From: Alphaproteobacteria bacterium
GTDB lineage: Bacteria; Pseudomonadota; Alphaproteobacteria; Rs-D84
Reading direction: 5' to 3'
Assembly (NCBI GenBank): GCA_017937735.1
Contig: JAGBCZ010000013.1
Location: 1-54,750 of the forward strand
DNA: 54,750 nucleotides
Shown: positions 25,819 through 35,690 of the stretch, in pieces
Numbering within the stretch: the stretch's first letter is position 1
How the letters are laid out: every line of letters begins with the position of its first letter
Made by a program: the position numbers and the translations under genes
The notes under the pieces: generated by a model
Databases searched by the model: none
The model's input: the letters and a program-made list of their open reading frames with translations, nothing else
Told to the model about the DNA's origin: nothing

Positions 25819-26847
25819 ATGTCAAAGTTTTATAAATTTACCGCTGTTATGATGCTGGGGGTAATCGCATCGCACAGCGCACGTGCGTTGGAATACACAC
25901 TGGGAAATAATTCCTTGAAGGTTACTGGATACGCAACCGGCGGGATGATTAACCCAGACATTGAAATTCCTGTTTTTATTGGTGACTGGCGCGCACGTGG
26001 GCAAATAACAAATTCTTCGTTCCAAGATACAAAACTGGGGCTGGTTTATGCACTGGACCAAGCAGCATTAGATAAAGGAAATTTGTCACGTGAAGCATTT
26101 GGTTTCGTTCAATTAAAATCATTGGGACGTATTGAAATCGGTTTCACAGATTCAATCGCACGTAAACTGGGGTTGGGGCTGCCAGATGTTGGTGGATTGC
26201 GAATTAACGACAGACCATTATATAACGAACGCATACACCCAGACGGCCCTGTTATTGCAGATACAGTATTAACATCTGGGCGCAGTAATTCGTTACGAAT
26301 AAACATGGCATCCAGTTCAAATAACGGTATACAATATGGAATTTCTGCATCTGGGATAACAGACGATTACAGTTGGGCAATTGATACAGGATTAAAATTA
26401 CGCAAATCATCTGGAAAGTTGAAACGCGCATATTCTGTTGGCACATCTTTTATGAATAAACCAAATAATTTTGATAACGAAATTTATACACCTGGGGTTA
26501 CTGCTGATTGGCGTGCGCAGATGTCTTTGGGTATGAATATACAATACAACAGTTGGTTATTCGGTCTGACGGGGCGTGTTATATATGATAAAAATCCAAT
26601 CGGCGAAATTTCCGATGGTTTTGCAGTTGGCACAGGTGTCAGTTATGACGTATTTAAATACAGCGTTTCATTAACATATATACTGTCTGATACAGGCGTT
26701 TGGCAAAATGACGTTGAAGATTATCTGGATCACACGGTTGTTGCATCGTTCAGATATAAATACAGCGAAAATGTAGACGGATGGATTTCTGGTGGCACAA
26801 CAACAGAAACACCATTTATATCAGCAGGTATGCGCATCACTTTTTAA
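25819..26847 (+). CDS. Outer-membrane porin-like beta-barrel protein
   Basis: The 342-residue protein has a signal peptide (residues 1-23, ending ARA) and a mature sequence of alternating polar and aromatic strands with G-x-Y/F patterns, ending in phenylalanine, the BAM recognition signal (AGMRITF). Segments such as GFVQLKSLGRIEIGF and GISASGITDDYSW resemble the Gram-negative porin superfamily. It should form a diffusion channel. It lies directly after rpoH and before the phosphotransacetylase-like gene with 12 bases between, suggesting one operon. Specificity cannot be told. Confidence 0.78.
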   Translation: MSKFYKFTAVMMLGVIASHSARALEYTLGNNSLKVTGYATGGMINPDIEIPVFIGDWRARGQITNSSFQDTKLGLVYALDQAALDKGNLSREAFGFVQLKSLGRIEIGFTDSIARKLGLGLPDVGGLRINDRPLYNERIHPDGPVIADTVLTSGRSNSLRINMASSSNNGIQYGISASGITDDYSWAIDTGLKLRKSSGKLKRAYSVGTSFMNKPNNFDNEIYTPGVTADWRAQMSLGMNIQYNSWLFGLTGRVIYDKNPIGEISDGFAVGTGVSYDVFKYSVSLTYILSDTGVWQNDVEDYLDHTVVASFRYKYSENVDGWISGGTTTETPFISAGMRITF

Positions 26848-26859
26848 ACAGGTAAAAAA

Positions 26860-27753
26860 ATGAATTCTGAATTTGAAAAAATATTAGTATCTTTGCGCCC
26901 AGATAACACACGCACTGTATCAGTTGCAAACGCAGTTGATGCCAGCGCACTAAAATCATTATCGCACGCACACAAGATGGGTTTTATAAATGCAATATTA
27001 TGCGGCAACGCATCAGAAATCAAATCTGTGGCGCAACAAAACGATATTGATATATCTGAATTTGAAATCGTACATTGTGATGATGAATTAAGTGCCGCTG
27101 CAATGGCTGTATCATTGGTTCGTGATGGTCGTGCAGATATTTTAATGAAGGGACTGATTCACACCGCAGACATTCTGCGTGCTGTATTAAATCGTGATAC
27201 AGGAATTCGTGGAAACGGCATTTTATCGCACGTGTCTGTTTTATATTCACCATCGTTACAGCGTAAATTATTTCTGACAGATATTGCAATGGTTATGTAT
27301 CCTGATTTAGACAAGAAAATTCAACTGGTAAAAAATGCTGTATCACTTGCACGACATACGGGCGTATCATGTCCACGTGTTGCGCCGCTGTGCGCTGTTG
27401 AAACATTAAATCCTGCAATGCAGGCAACACTGGACGCCCAGGCATTACACGAAATGAATTTATGTGGTGAAATTTCAGATTGTGTTATCAGCGGACCTAT
27501 TTCATTTGATATTGCTGTATCTAAAAATGCTGCACAGGTAAAAAAATACAATGGTCCAATTCAAGGCAACGCAGATATATTACTGTTCGATAATATCGAA
27601 GCCGGCAATAACACAATCAAATCAATGGTTCAATTTGGCGACTGGATTTTTGGTGGCGTTGTTATCGGTGCACGTGTGCCAGTAATCGTAAATTCACGTT
27701 CAGATAGTGATATTTCAAAATTATTTTCAATCGCATGTGCATGCAGCATGTAA
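26860..27753 (+). CDS. ptb: Phosphate acetyl/butyryltransferase family protein
   Basis: The 297-residue protein belongs to the PTA/PTB family, which transfers acyl groups between CoA and phosphate. The stretch GRADILMKGLIHTADILRAVL (about residues 90-110) is the characteristic K-G-x-x-x-T segment. Also typical are LSHVSVLYSP, RVAPLCAVETLNP and the C-terminal GPIQGNADILLFDNIEAGN. Length and pattern fit phosphate butyryltransferase better than the longer Pta. No butyrate or acetate kinase gene is adjacent. It is the last gene of the rpoH-porin-ptb run and ends at two tandem hairpins. Confidence 0.82.
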   Translation: MNSEFEKILVSLRPDNTRTVSVANAVDASALKSLSHAHKMGFINAILCGNASEIKSVAQQNDIDISEFEIVHCDDELSAAAMAVSLVRDGRADILMKGLIHTADILRAVLNRDTGIRGNGILSHVSVLYSPSLQRKLFLTDIAMVMYPDLDKKIQLVKNAVSLARHTGVSCPRVAPLCAVETLNPAMQATLDAQALHEMNLCGEISDCVISGPISFDIAVSKNAAQVKKYNGPIQGNADILLFDNIEAGNNTIKSMVQFGDWIFGGVVIGARVPVIVNSRSDSDISKLFSIACACSM

Positions 27754-27762
27754 AAAACTAAA

Positions 27763-27789
27763 AAATTCCACAAAATTGTGGATTTTTTT
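27763..27789 (+). terminator. Terminator of the rpoH-porin-ptb unit
   Basis: TCCACA / TGTGGA with an AAAT loop is followed by seven T residues, ten bases after the ptb stop. Confidence 0.88.
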
Positions 27790-27809
27790 CTTGCTTTTAT
27801 GCGATATCT

Positions 27810-27834
27810 GCCCCACAATCGTGGGGCATTTTTT
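27810..27834 (+). terminator. Second hairpin-plus-T-run, just upstream of ppdK
   Basis: GCCCCAC / GTGGGGC with an AATC loop is followed by ATTTTTT. It lies only 10 bases before the ppdK ribosome binding site, so it is either a backup terminator or an attenuator in the ppdK leader. Confidence 0.75.
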
Positions 27835-27855
27835 AATTAAACGCAAGGAGAAACC

Positions 27856-30516
27856 ATGAGTAATAAATGGGTATATACTTTCGGTAATGGCCAAGCCGAA
27901 GGTCAAGCAGATATGAGAAATCTGCTGGGTGGCAAAGGTGCAAATTTGGCCGAAATGAACTTGGTTGGTCTGCCTGTTCCTGCGGGATTTACGGTTACAA
28001 CTGATGTTTGTGTATATTACTATGAAAACAATCAAACATATCCATCTGATTTAATGGACCAGGTACGTGCAGGTATCGCACATGTTGAAAATATCATGGG
28101 CAAAAAATTTGCAGACTTGGAAAATCCATTGTTGGTATCTGTTCGTTCTGGCGCACGTGTATCAATGCCTGGTATGATGGACACAGTTTTGAATTTGGGC
28201 TTAAATGACGATACAGTAAAAGCGTTGGCAAAAATTTCTGGCAACGAACGTTTTGCATACGATTCTTATCGCCGCTTTATCATGATGTTTAGTGAAGTTG
28301 TTATGGGCGCAGACATCGACTTGTTCGAACACACACTGGAACGCATGAAGGAAGACAAAAGTTACAAACTGGACACAGAATTAACAGCAGATGATTTGAA
28401 AGACTTGGTTGAAAAGTTCAAAGAAATCGGTCATAAAATCGGCAAAGTATTCCCACAAGACCCATGGAAACAATTAGAAATGGGTATCGGCGCTGTATTC
28501 GGTTCTTGGATGAGTAAGAAAGCCATCACATACCGTAAACTGAACAACATCCCTGCTGATTGGGGTACTGCTGTTAACGTTCAGGCAATGGTATTTGGTA
28601 ATTCTGGTGACGACAGCGCAACAGGCGTATGTTTCAGCCGTGACCCAGCCACAGGTGAAAATAAATACTATGGCGAATATCTGATTAACGCACAAGGCGA
28701 AGACGTTGTAGCAGGTATCCGTACACCACAACCAATGAGCAAAGATGATTCTGGCCGTTTGTCTTTGGAAGAAGCAATGCCAGCCGTTTATGCGGAACTG
28801 TGTGACGTTCGTGAAAAATTGGAAAAGCACTATAAAGACATGCAAGATATGGAATTCACAATTGAACATGGTAAATTGTGGATGTTGCAATGCCGTAACG
28901 GTAAACGTACAGCAGCCGCAGCAGTACGCATGGCAGTCGAAATGGTCGAAGAAGGATTGTTGACCAAAGAAGAAGCAATTTTGCGTGTTGGTGCAGAACA
29001 ATTAGATCACTTGTTACACCCAATGCTGGATCCAAAGGCAGAAAAGAAGATTATCGCAACAGGTTTGCCTGCATCCCCTGGCGCCGCTGTTGGTCAGGCT
29101 GTATTTAACGCAGAAGACGCAGAAAAATGGGCCGCCGAAGGTAAAAAAGTTATGCTGATTCGTATCGAAACATCACCAGAAGATATCGCTGGTATGAACG
29201 CTGCCCAAGGTGTTATCACTGCACGTGGTGGTATGACATCACACGCCGCTGTGGTTGCACGTGGTATGGGTACACCATGCGTATCTGGTTCACCAGACAT
29301 CAAAATCGATTACGAAGCAAAAACACTGAAAACAACAGATGGTACAGTCATCCATGAAGGCGACTGGGTATCTATTGACGGCGCAAAAGGTCAAATCATC
29401 GCAGGCCAAATTCCAACTGTATCTGTTGAATTGACAGGTAACTTTGGCACATTGATGAAATGGGTTGACGAAATCAAAACATTAACTGTTAAGGCAAACG
29501 CAGAAACACCAAAAGATGCAAAACAAGCACGTGACTTTGGTGCCGAAGGTATTGGTTTGGCACGTACAGAACACATGTTCTTTGACCCAAGCCGTATCCA
29601 AGATATGCGTGAAATGATTTTGGCAGAAGATGAAGCAGGCAGACGTGCCGCATTGGCAAAGTTGTTGCCATATCAAAAGGCAGACTTTGTTGAACTGTTC
29701 AAAATTATGGATGGTTTGCCAGTCACAATTCGTCTGATTGATCCACCGCTGCATGAATTCTTGCCACATACAGATGCTGAAATCGAAGAATTGGCAAAAC
29801 ATATTGGTAAATCTGTTGAATTCATTAAACAACGTGCAGAACAATTACATGAACAAAATCCAATGTTGGGTCATCGTGGATGCCGTTTGGCAATTACATA
29901 CCCAGAAATTTGCGAAATGCAAACACGTGCAATCTTGTCGGCTGCATTGGAATGCAAGGCAAACGGAATCCAAGTATTCCCAGAAATCGAAGTTCCATTG
30001 GTTGGATCCAAAAAAGAAGTCGATATTGTTAAGGCTGTAATTGATGCAACTGCAAATTCACTGTTCGCAGAAAAAGGCGAATCTGTTGAATACACTGTTG
30101 GTTCAATGATTGAATTGCCACGTGCCGCAGTTTTGGCAAACGAAATTGCAGAATCATGTGAATTCTTTGAATTTGGAACAAATGATTTGACCCAGACTAC
30201 ATTGGGCATGTCACGTGACGATACAGCAAAAATCTTGGATGAATATCGTGCCCGTGGTGTCTATGTTGCAGATCCATTTGCATCTGTTGACCAGTTGGGC
30301 GTTGGTATCTTAATCAAAGATGCTGTACAAAAAGCACGTGCAACCAAGGGCAACAATATCCACCTTGGTGTATGTGGTGAACACGGTGGCGATCCAGAAT
30401 CTATTTCCTTCTTCCATCAAGTTGGATTTAATTCTGTATCTTGTTCACCTTTCCGTGTGCCAATCGCACGTTTGGCCGCTGCACAGGCAGCAGTTAAGTT
30501 CCCAAAGAACAACTAA
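27856..30516 (+). CDS. ppdK: Pyruvate, phosphate dikinase
   Basis: The enzyme interconverts pyruvate, ATP and phosphate with PEP, AMP and pyrophosphate. At 886 residues it matches the family. The N-terminal ATP-grasp domain includes GGKGANLAEM (residues 27-36) and the SVRSGARVSMPGMMDTVLN segment. The swivelling phosphohistidine is His463 in GGMTSHAAVVARG. The TIM-barrel active site shows GIGLARTEHMF and the catalytic Cys840 in GVCGEHGGDP. An AAGGAG site precedes the ATG. Codon choice is more GGT/GCT-rich than its neighbours, suggesting high expression. In organisms with a reduced metabolism it often replaces pyruvate kinase, which is an inference here. Confidence 0.97.
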   Translation: MSNKWVYTFGNGQAEGQADMRNLLGGKGANLAEMNLVGLPVPAGFTVTTDVCVYYYENNQTYPSDLMDQVRAGIAHVENIMGKKFADLENPLLVSVRSGARVSMPGMMDTVLNLGLNDDTVKALAKISGNERFAYDSYRRFIMMFSEVVMGADIDLFEHTLERMKEDKSYKLDTELTADDLKDLVEKFKEIGHKIGKVFPQDPWKQLEMGIGAVFGSWMSKKAITYRKLNNIPADWGTAVNVQAMVFGNSGDDSATGVCFSRDPATGENKYYGEYLINAQGEDVVAGIRTPQPMSKDDSGRLSLEEAMPAVYAELCDVREKLEKHYKDMQDMEFTIEHGKLWMLQCRNGKRTAAAAVRMAVEMVEEGLLTKEEAILRVGAEQLDHLLHPMLDPKAEKKIIATGLPASPGAAVGQAVFNAEDAEKWAAEGKKVMLIRIETSPEDIAGMNAAQGVITARGGMTSHAAVVARGMGTPCVSGSPDIKIDYEAKTLKTTDGTVIHEGDWVSIDGAKGQIIAGQIPTVSVELTGNFGTLMKWVDEIKTLTVKANAETPKDAKQARDFGAEGIGLARTEHMFFDPSRIQDMREMILAEDEAGRRAALAKLLPYQKADFVELFKIMDGLPVTIRLIDPPLHEFLPHTDAEIEELAKHIGKSVEFIKQRAEQLHEQNPMLGHRGCRLAITYPEICEMQTRAILSAALECKANGIQVFPEIEVPLVGSKKEVDIVKAVIDATANSLFAEKGESVEYTVGSMIELPRAAVLANEIAESCEFFEFGTNDLTQTTLGMSRDDTAKILDEYRARGVYVADPFASVDQLGVGILIKDAVQKARATKGNNIHLGVCGEHGGDPESISFFHQVGFNSVSCSPFRVPIARLAAAQAAVKFPKNN

Positions 30517-30521
30517 AAAAA

Positions 30522-30547
30522 CAAATCCCCCATTTGGGGGATTTTTA
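30522..30547 (+). terminator. Terminator of ppdK
   Basis: AATCCCCC / GGGGGATT with an ATTT loop and five T residues lies a few bases after the ppdK stop. Confidence 0.9.
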
Positions 30548-30603
30548 ATTGAAAATATGATTTTATTTTTGTATCGTGTCTTACGTAATACAAGGGGTTA
30601 TTT

Positions 30604-30798
30604 ATGACTGATGTTAAGTTAAGTTTTGAAGAAGCGTATAAACAATTGATGGAATTGGTAAAAAAAATGGAATCTGGCGAATTGCCATTGGCCGATTCTG
30701 TGGCTGCATACGAACAGGGCATTAAATTAAAAGCATATTGTGAGCAACTGTTAAAAGAAGCAGAACTGAAAATTGAAACGCTGAAAGTAAACGCATAA
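30604..30798 (+). CDS. xseB: Exodeoxyribonuclease VII small subunit
   Basis: The 64-residue protein has the XseB signature: SFEEAYKQLMELVKKMESGELPLADSVAAYEQG in two pieces, residues 7-39, followed by a helix with LLKEAELKIETL. XseB binds XseA to make the single-strand-specific exonuclease VII. xseA is not in the window. It lies 21 bases upstream of mutS, so the two are probably co-transcribed in a DNA-repair unit. Confidence 0.92.
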   Translation: MTDVKLSFEEAYKQLMELVKKMESGELPLADSVAAYEQGIKLKAYCEQLLKEAELKIETLKVNA

Positions 30799-30819
30799 TT
30801 TTAATCAAACGGATTTGTC

Positions 30820-33336
30820 GTGGCAGAAAAAAGTAAATTGACACCTGTTATGCAACAGTATGTCGATATGAAGGCAGAAAACCCAGATGCATTATTGATG
30901 TTCAGACTGGGTGATTTTTATGAATCTTTTTTTGAAGATGCAAAAACCATCAGTTCTGTGTTGGGATTAGTGTTAACTGCACGTGGAACAGATGGCGATG
31001 GGAATAATATCCCAATGTGCGGTATTCCATGGCATGCCGCAGACAACTATTTCGGACGACTGGTGCGCAGTGGGTACAAGGTTGCACTGGTTGAACAAAT
31101 GGAAACACCTGCCCAGGCCAAAGAACGTGGACACAAATATATCGATCGTCAGGTTGTTCGTGTTTTAACCCCTGGGACACTGACAGATGATAATTTATTG
31201 GCGCCAAAAAAATCTAATTTCTTGATTGCTGTTGTACCAATCGGCGGAAAAAAATACGATATCGCAGGTTGTGATATTTCAACAGGTGAATTCTTTATCG
31301 GCACTTCTGCTGATGTTTATGACGATTTAACCAGAATAAACCCAGCAGAAGTTATTTTCCCGTTTGGCAGCGCCGAAGAAAAAACAATTACAAAAATTCG
31401 TGATGCTTTTAAATCAACGCCTGTATATGAAAAATTATATCATCGCAGCGATATTGATGTTGTTGTATCTCGTGTGTTTGGGTGTGCTGTTAATGCGGCT
31501 GATGTTTCAAAAAATTCTGACAGTGCGATTTGTTTATTGGCAGGATATTTATTCAATACACAACGTGGTGCAGCAATCACATTTCGTGCACCATATACGT
31601 TTAAATCTGGCAAGCAATTGTTAATCGATTCATCAACGTGGAAAAGTTTGGAAATCGATGCACCAATAAACGATGGTGGGGTTTGCCTGATTGATGTGTT
31701 GGACGAAACCTGCACCGCCGCAGGCGCACGAAAATTGCGTGCATATTTGCGCAATTTATCTGGCGATATAAATGAAATTATGTTGCGTCAACAGCATGTA
31801 TCACACTTTGCATTAAATCCAGACGTAAAATCATCTGTGGAAAGTATTTTACATTCTGTCCCAGACGTTGGACGTGCATTATCAAGACTGTTATCAGGGC
31901 GTGGGTCGCCACGTGATATGCGTAATGTATCTGAATTTTTGCGCATATTGCCACGTGCGCAAATGATGTCACACAGATTGGATTCAGGTTTTGCGCCACT
32001 GTTTGAAAAAATAAATACCCACGATAACCTGTCCTTGAAACTGGACCGTGCATTGGCAGATGAATTACCAACATTCTTTCGTGACGGGAACGTTATTCGT
32101 GATGGATTTGATGTTGCGCTGGATAATATGCGCAGCCTGTCACACGGCGCCCGTGAAACAATTGCCGCATTACAGTCTGAATATGTTACACAGACTGGTA
32201 TAAATACACTGAAAATAAAATATAACAATATACTGGGATATTTTATAGAGGTTCCATCCGCACGTGCAGATGCACTGATGCAACCTGATTCTGGATTTAT
32301 ACATCGTCAAACAATGGCAGGCAATTTACGCTTTACAACAACACGTTTAATTGATTTAGATAATAATGTTCGCAGCGCTGCGGAAAAAGCCGCAGGGATA
32401 GAGGCAGAAATTATAAACAAATTTATCGAATCAATCCGCGATATCGCAGATGATTTGCTAACAACCGCTGACCTGTTGGCAGATGCAGATGTATGGTGCG
32501 CATTGACAACCGTGGCAAACAAGTATTCATGGGTGCGCCCAAATATGACAGACGATTGTGCATTTGATATTGTTGGTGGTCGTCATCCTGTGATTGAATC
32601 TGTGTTGCGGCGTGTTGGTGACAACTTTGTTAAAAACGACTGTAATTTAAATGCGAATTCTATTGCGTTATTGACTGGACCAAATATGGCGGGTAAGTCG
32701 ACATACCTGCGTCAAAATGCAATTATTGTTGTGTTGGCACACTTGGGTTCTTTTGTCCCAGCAGAACGTGCAACGATTGGAATCTGTGACCAACTGTTCA
32801 GTCGTGTTGGCGCATCAGATAACTTGGCAGCAGGTCAATCAACGTTCATGGTGGAAATGAGTGAAACAGCCAACATTTTAAACCGTGCAACAAATCGTTC
32901 GTTTATCATATTTGATGAAATTGGCCGTGGTACAGCAACGTATGACGGCATGGCAATCGCCCAGGCGGTATTAGAATACCTGAACGAATTATGCCCACGC
33001 ACATTGTTTGCAACACATTATCATGAACTGACTGGTCTGGTATTAAACGGTTATTTGAACAATGTAACATGCCTGACAATTGATGTTCGTGAACATAATA
33101 ATGAAATCATATTTATGCATAAAATTGTGTCTGGCGTTGCAAATCGTTCATACGGTATTCAGGTCGCAAAAATGGCGGGTATGCCAGAATCTGTTGTCGC
33201 ACGTGCAGAAAGTGTGTTAACTGCGTTGGAAAGCAATGAAATGTCTGTGCCAGTGCAAAGCGTACAAAAATCTGCACCACGCAAAAAGACGATTGTGTCA
33301 GATGAACTGCCACCACAGTTAAATTTATTTGGGTAA
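30820..33336 (+). CDS. mutS: DNA mismatch repair protein MutS
   Basis: The 838-residue protein recognises base mismatches. The mismatch-binding motif GDFYESFFEDA (about residues 31-41) has the Phe and Glu that contact DNA. The C-terminal ABC ATPase shows Walker A GPNMAGKST, the MVEMSETANIL signature, Walker B FIIFDEIGRGTATYDG and FATHYHEL. The start is a GTG at 30820 with only a weak ribosome site, so translational coupling with xseB is likely. No mutL is nearby. Confidence 0.96.
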   Translation: MAEKSKLTPVMQQYVDMKAENPDALLMFRLGDFYESFFEDAKTISSVLGLVLTARGTDGDGNNIPMCGIPWHAADNYFGRLVRSGYKVALVEQMETPAQAKERGHKYIDRQVVRVLTPGTLTDDNLLAPKKSNFLIAVVPIGGKKYDIAGCDISTGEFFIGTSADVYDDLTRINPAEVIFPFGSAEEKTITKIRDAFKSTPVYEKLYHRSDIDVVVSRVFGCAVNAADVSKNSDSAICLLAGYLFNTQRGAAITFRAPYTFKSGKQLLIDSSTWKSLEIDAPINDGGVCLIDVLDETCTAAGARKLRAYLRNLSGDINEIMLRQQHVSHFALNPDVKSSVESILHSVPDVGRALSRLLSGRGSPRDMRNVSEFLRILPRAQMMSHRLDSGFAPLFEKINTHDNLSLKLDRALADELPTFFRDGNVIRDGFDVALDNMRSLSHGARETIAALQSEYVTQTGINTLKIKYNNILGYFIEVPSARADALMQPDSGFIHRQTMAGNLRFTTTRLIDLDNNVRSAAEKAAGIEAEIINKFIESIRDIADDLLTTADLLADADVWCALTTVANKYSWVRPNMTDDCAFDIVGGRHPVIESVLRRVGDNFVKNDCNLNANSIALLTGPNMAGKSTYLRQNAIIVVLAHLGSFVPAERATIGICDQLFSRVGASDNLAAGQSTFMVEMSETANILNRATNRSFIIFDEIGRGTATYDGMAIAQAVLEYLNELCPRTLFATHYHELTGLVLNGYLNNVTCLTIDVREHNNEIIFMHKIVSGVANRSYGIQVAKMAGMPESVVARAESVLTALESNEMSVPVQSVQKSAPRKKTIVSDELPPQLNLFG

Positions 33337-33350
33337 CAAAGGGATATTAA

Positions 33351-33851
33351 ATGTCAGATATAAAATATATTTTTAAACCACGCAACGGAAAAGAGAACAA
33401 GGTTTATTTTACAGCCGATGGGTTACGTAACTGTATAGAACATTTCGATTTCTTTCGTAAATATAACACAGATGGCAAAGCATATGAAGTATCACGTGGT
33501 ATTGAAAAGCGTTTTGCTTTATCCGCAGAGGTTATCTTGGATTTTGAACTGGGGTTAAAAATACCATGTATCTTTGGAGATACCCCTAATAACCCTTTCA
33601 TTTTTTACATTGGCGAATCAGTTGAACAAATCCCAGATTCAGATAAAATAAAAGTCACAGTTCCACATTTTCCTGCAAAAATTTCCGAAGAACTGCACGA
33701 GACATATATAATTGATAAAAACAATTATGTGATCGATAACAAAACACTGGAACAGATACACCCAATACGTGGACGCGAAGAAAATTCACGATTAGAACAA
33801 TTTATCAAAACTGTAACACACTCAAAAACTCGACTAGATAGGGTAAAATAA
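33351..33851 (+). CDS. Conserved-looking protein of unknown function
   Basis: The 166-residue protein has no signal peptide or membrane helix and is mixed alpha/beta by composition. The ATG has an AAGGGA site upstream. Its stop codon abuts the truB ATG (TAA then ATG), which supports real, coupled translation within the mutS-truB-rpsO run. I recognise no motif. Confidence 0.7.
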   Translation: MSDIKYIFKPRNGKENKVYFTADGLRNCIEHFDFFRKYNTDGKAYEVSRGIEKRFALSAEVILDFELGLKIPCIFGDTPNNPFIFYIGESVEQIPDSDKIKVTVPHFPAKISEELHETYIIDKNNYVIDNKTLEQIHPIRGREENSRLEQFIKTVTHSKTRLDRVK

Positions 33852-34724
33852 ATGAAATCGGGTTGGGTTATCTTGGACAAAGATTCAGGACTGTTTTCAA
33901 GAACAGCTGGTGGCAAAATTGCACGAATGATTGGAACAAAAAAATTCGGGCATATTGGCACACTGGACCCAATGGCATCTGGGGTATTACCCATTGCGAT
34001 TGGGGATGCAACCAAGATGATTCCATTTGTCGAAGAAATATCGCCAAATGTAAAAGAATATTTATTTTCGCTGCAATTCGGATTTGAAACAGACACATTG
34101 GATGTCACAGGACATGAAATTGGTCGCAACGATATTGTGCCCAGCGTATCTGATGTGTTGGATGTATTACCCAAATTGATTGGCAAAATTTCACAGGTTC
34201 CGCCACAATATAGCGCAGTGCATATTGATGGGAAACGTGCGTATGATGTGGCACGTCATGGTCAGACAATCGAAATTCCACCACGTGATGTTGAAATATA
34301 CGAACTGGAATTTTTAGGTGTTCATGATAAATCTTGGCACTTTCGCACCCGTTGCAGTCGTGGCACATACGTACGTTCTATCGCGCGTGATATTGCAAAA
34401 TTATGCAACACAATTGCCACGGTTGACATGATACGGCGCACCCAATCTGGTAACTTTGATATCAAAAGTGCCGTAAAACTTGATTTTTTGGAAAATCTGT
34501 TTAATAATAATGCGGACATCAATGAAAAATTGATGCCGGTGGATTTTGGACTGGGGGACATTCCGGTTCTGAATCTGTCTGATAAAGATGCTGAATTTTA
34601 TAAAAACGGTGGATTTATCACAGTGGTGGCAGATGATGGCATGAAACGTATCTATAACAATAATTTGTTTATTGGTATCGGAAATGTATCAAACGGGAAT
34701 TTGCGACCAAAACGAACAATTTAA
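33852..34724 (+). CDS. truB: tRNA pseudouridine-55 synthase
   Basis: The 290-residue protein makes pseudouridine 55 in the T loop of tRNAs. The catalytic motif KFGHIGTLDPMASGVLPI places the nucleophile at Asp39. VPPQYSAVHIDGKRAYD and CSRGTYVRSIARDI are the other family motifs, and a degenerate C-terminal domain follows. The gene sits just upstream of rpsO, the standard bacterial order. Confidence 0.94.
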   Translation: MKSGWVILDKDSGLFSRTAGGKIARMIGTKKFGHIGTLDPMASGVLPIAIGDATKMIPFVEEISPNVKEYLFSLQFGFETDTLDVTGHEIGRNDIVPSVSDVLDVLPKLIGKISQVPPQYSAVHIDGKRAYDVARHGQTIEIPPRDVEIYELEFLGVHDKSWHFRTRCSRGTYVRSIARDIAKLCNTIATVDMIRRTQSGNFDIKSAVKLDFLENLFNNNADINEKLMPVDFGLGDIPVLNLSDKDAEFYKNGGFITVVADDGMKRIYNNNLFIGIGNVSNGNLRPKRTI

Positions 34725-34744
34725 AATAAAAAAAGGGAAATATA

Positions 34745-35017
34745 ATGTCCATAACAAAAGAAAAAAAGTCTGAATTGATTCAGGCATATAAAGTATCTGA
34801 AAACGACAACGGTGGTTCCGTTGAATCACAGGTTGCTGTTCTGACAGAACGCATTCGCAATTTGACAGAACATATGAAGGCAAACCACAAAGACAACCAT
34901 TCAAAACGTGGTCTGTTGTTGATGGTTAATCGCCGTAAAAAATTGTTGGCCTATATCAAGAAACGTAATCCAGAAGATTATGAAAACTTGATTAAGAAAT
35001 TAGGTTTGCGTAAATAA
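34745..35017 (+). CDS. rpsO: 30S ribosomal protein S15
   Basis: The 90-residue protein has the S15 pattern: [33 protein letters not shown] and [14 protein letters not shown]15 binds the central domain of 16S rRNA. It lies 20 bases after truB, with an AAGGGAAA ribosome site, and ends at a terminator. Confidence 0.97.
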   Translation: MSITKEKKSELIQAYKVSENDNGGSVESQVAVLTERIRNLTEHMKANHKDNHSKRGLLLMVNRRKKLLAYIKKRNPEDYENLIKKLGLRK

Positions 35018-35043
35018 AAATCCCCCATCTGGGGGATTTTTAT
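35016..35043. terminator. Bidirectional terminator between rpsO and the Yip1-like gene
   Basis: AATCCCCC / GGGGGATT with an ATCT loop has A and T tracts on both sides. The stop of the minus-strand gene (35040-35042) lies in its tail. Confidence 0.88.
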
Positions 35044-35636
35044 ATCAAACATGCCAATGTTGCGCCTGCATTTTTTAGCATAAACCATCCAATTCTGTAA
35101 TTGGTTGCATATACTGTAAACATAAACATTGCCAGTATTGCGATAACTAATAACACGCTGCCACGTTTTCCACGCATGCAATACAGCGATATATTATAGA
35201 ACAAGAACAGAATATATATATCAACCAGTAAACTGATAACCCATATTGACACACAGTTAAATGCCAATGCGTTTAAAACCAATATTGCAGGATAGATAAA
35301 GAATACCGATGCCAAACCCTTGATAGCGATTTCCCAATCACGTTCGCCACCCGTGATTTCAGACACCAACATCAACAGACCACCCATAACAAATAACAGT
35401 GCCACCGCCAATACAGGAACGATAATAATTGCTGTAAAGATAGAACCCAATGTAATTGATGCGCCACCCAACAGTCTGATAAATAAAACCAACACACCGC
35501 CCAGCAGACCGTACAAGAACGCCTTTAACATAGATTCTTCCATATTACCATCGGCGACAATCTTGGTGAAATAGCGTTTTGGGTTAACGATAACATCATG
35601 AATATGTTTTAATGCGTTTTTAAATTTTTTCTTCAT
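35040..35636 (-). CDS. Yip1-family inner-membrane protein
   Basis: The 198-residue protein has a short cytoplasmic N-terminus with IVNPKRYFTKI, typical of the P-x-x-x-F-x-x-I opening of Yip1-domain proteins. It then has five hydrophobic helices, including LLGGVLVLFIRLLGG and PVLAVALLFVMGGLLML. The role of bacterial Yip1-domain proteins is not well established. It converges on rpsO and is divergent from der. Confidence 0.7.
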   Translation of the reverse strand: MKKKFKNALKHIHDVIVNPKRYFTKIVADGNMEESMLKAFLYGLLGGVLVLFIRLLGGASITLGSIFTAIIIVPVLAVALLFVMGGLLMLVSEITGGERDWEIAIKGLASVFFIYPAILVLNALAFNCVSIWVISLLVDIYILFLFYNISLYCMRGKRGSVLLVIAILAMFMFTVYATNYRIGWFMLKNAGATLACLI

Positions 35637-35650
35637 ATTTAAGCCCCCAT

Positions 35651-35678
35651 TTGATTATTTATATTTTTGCTTTATAAT
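35651..35678 (+). promoter_or_regulatory. Promoter of der
   Basis: TTGATT (35651-35656) and TATAAT (35673-35678) are separated by 16 bases. The -10 ends 12 bases before the ATG at 35691, so the leader would be about six bases, without a Shine-Dalgarno. Confidence 0.65.
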
Positions 35679-35690
35679 TACAAAAAATCA

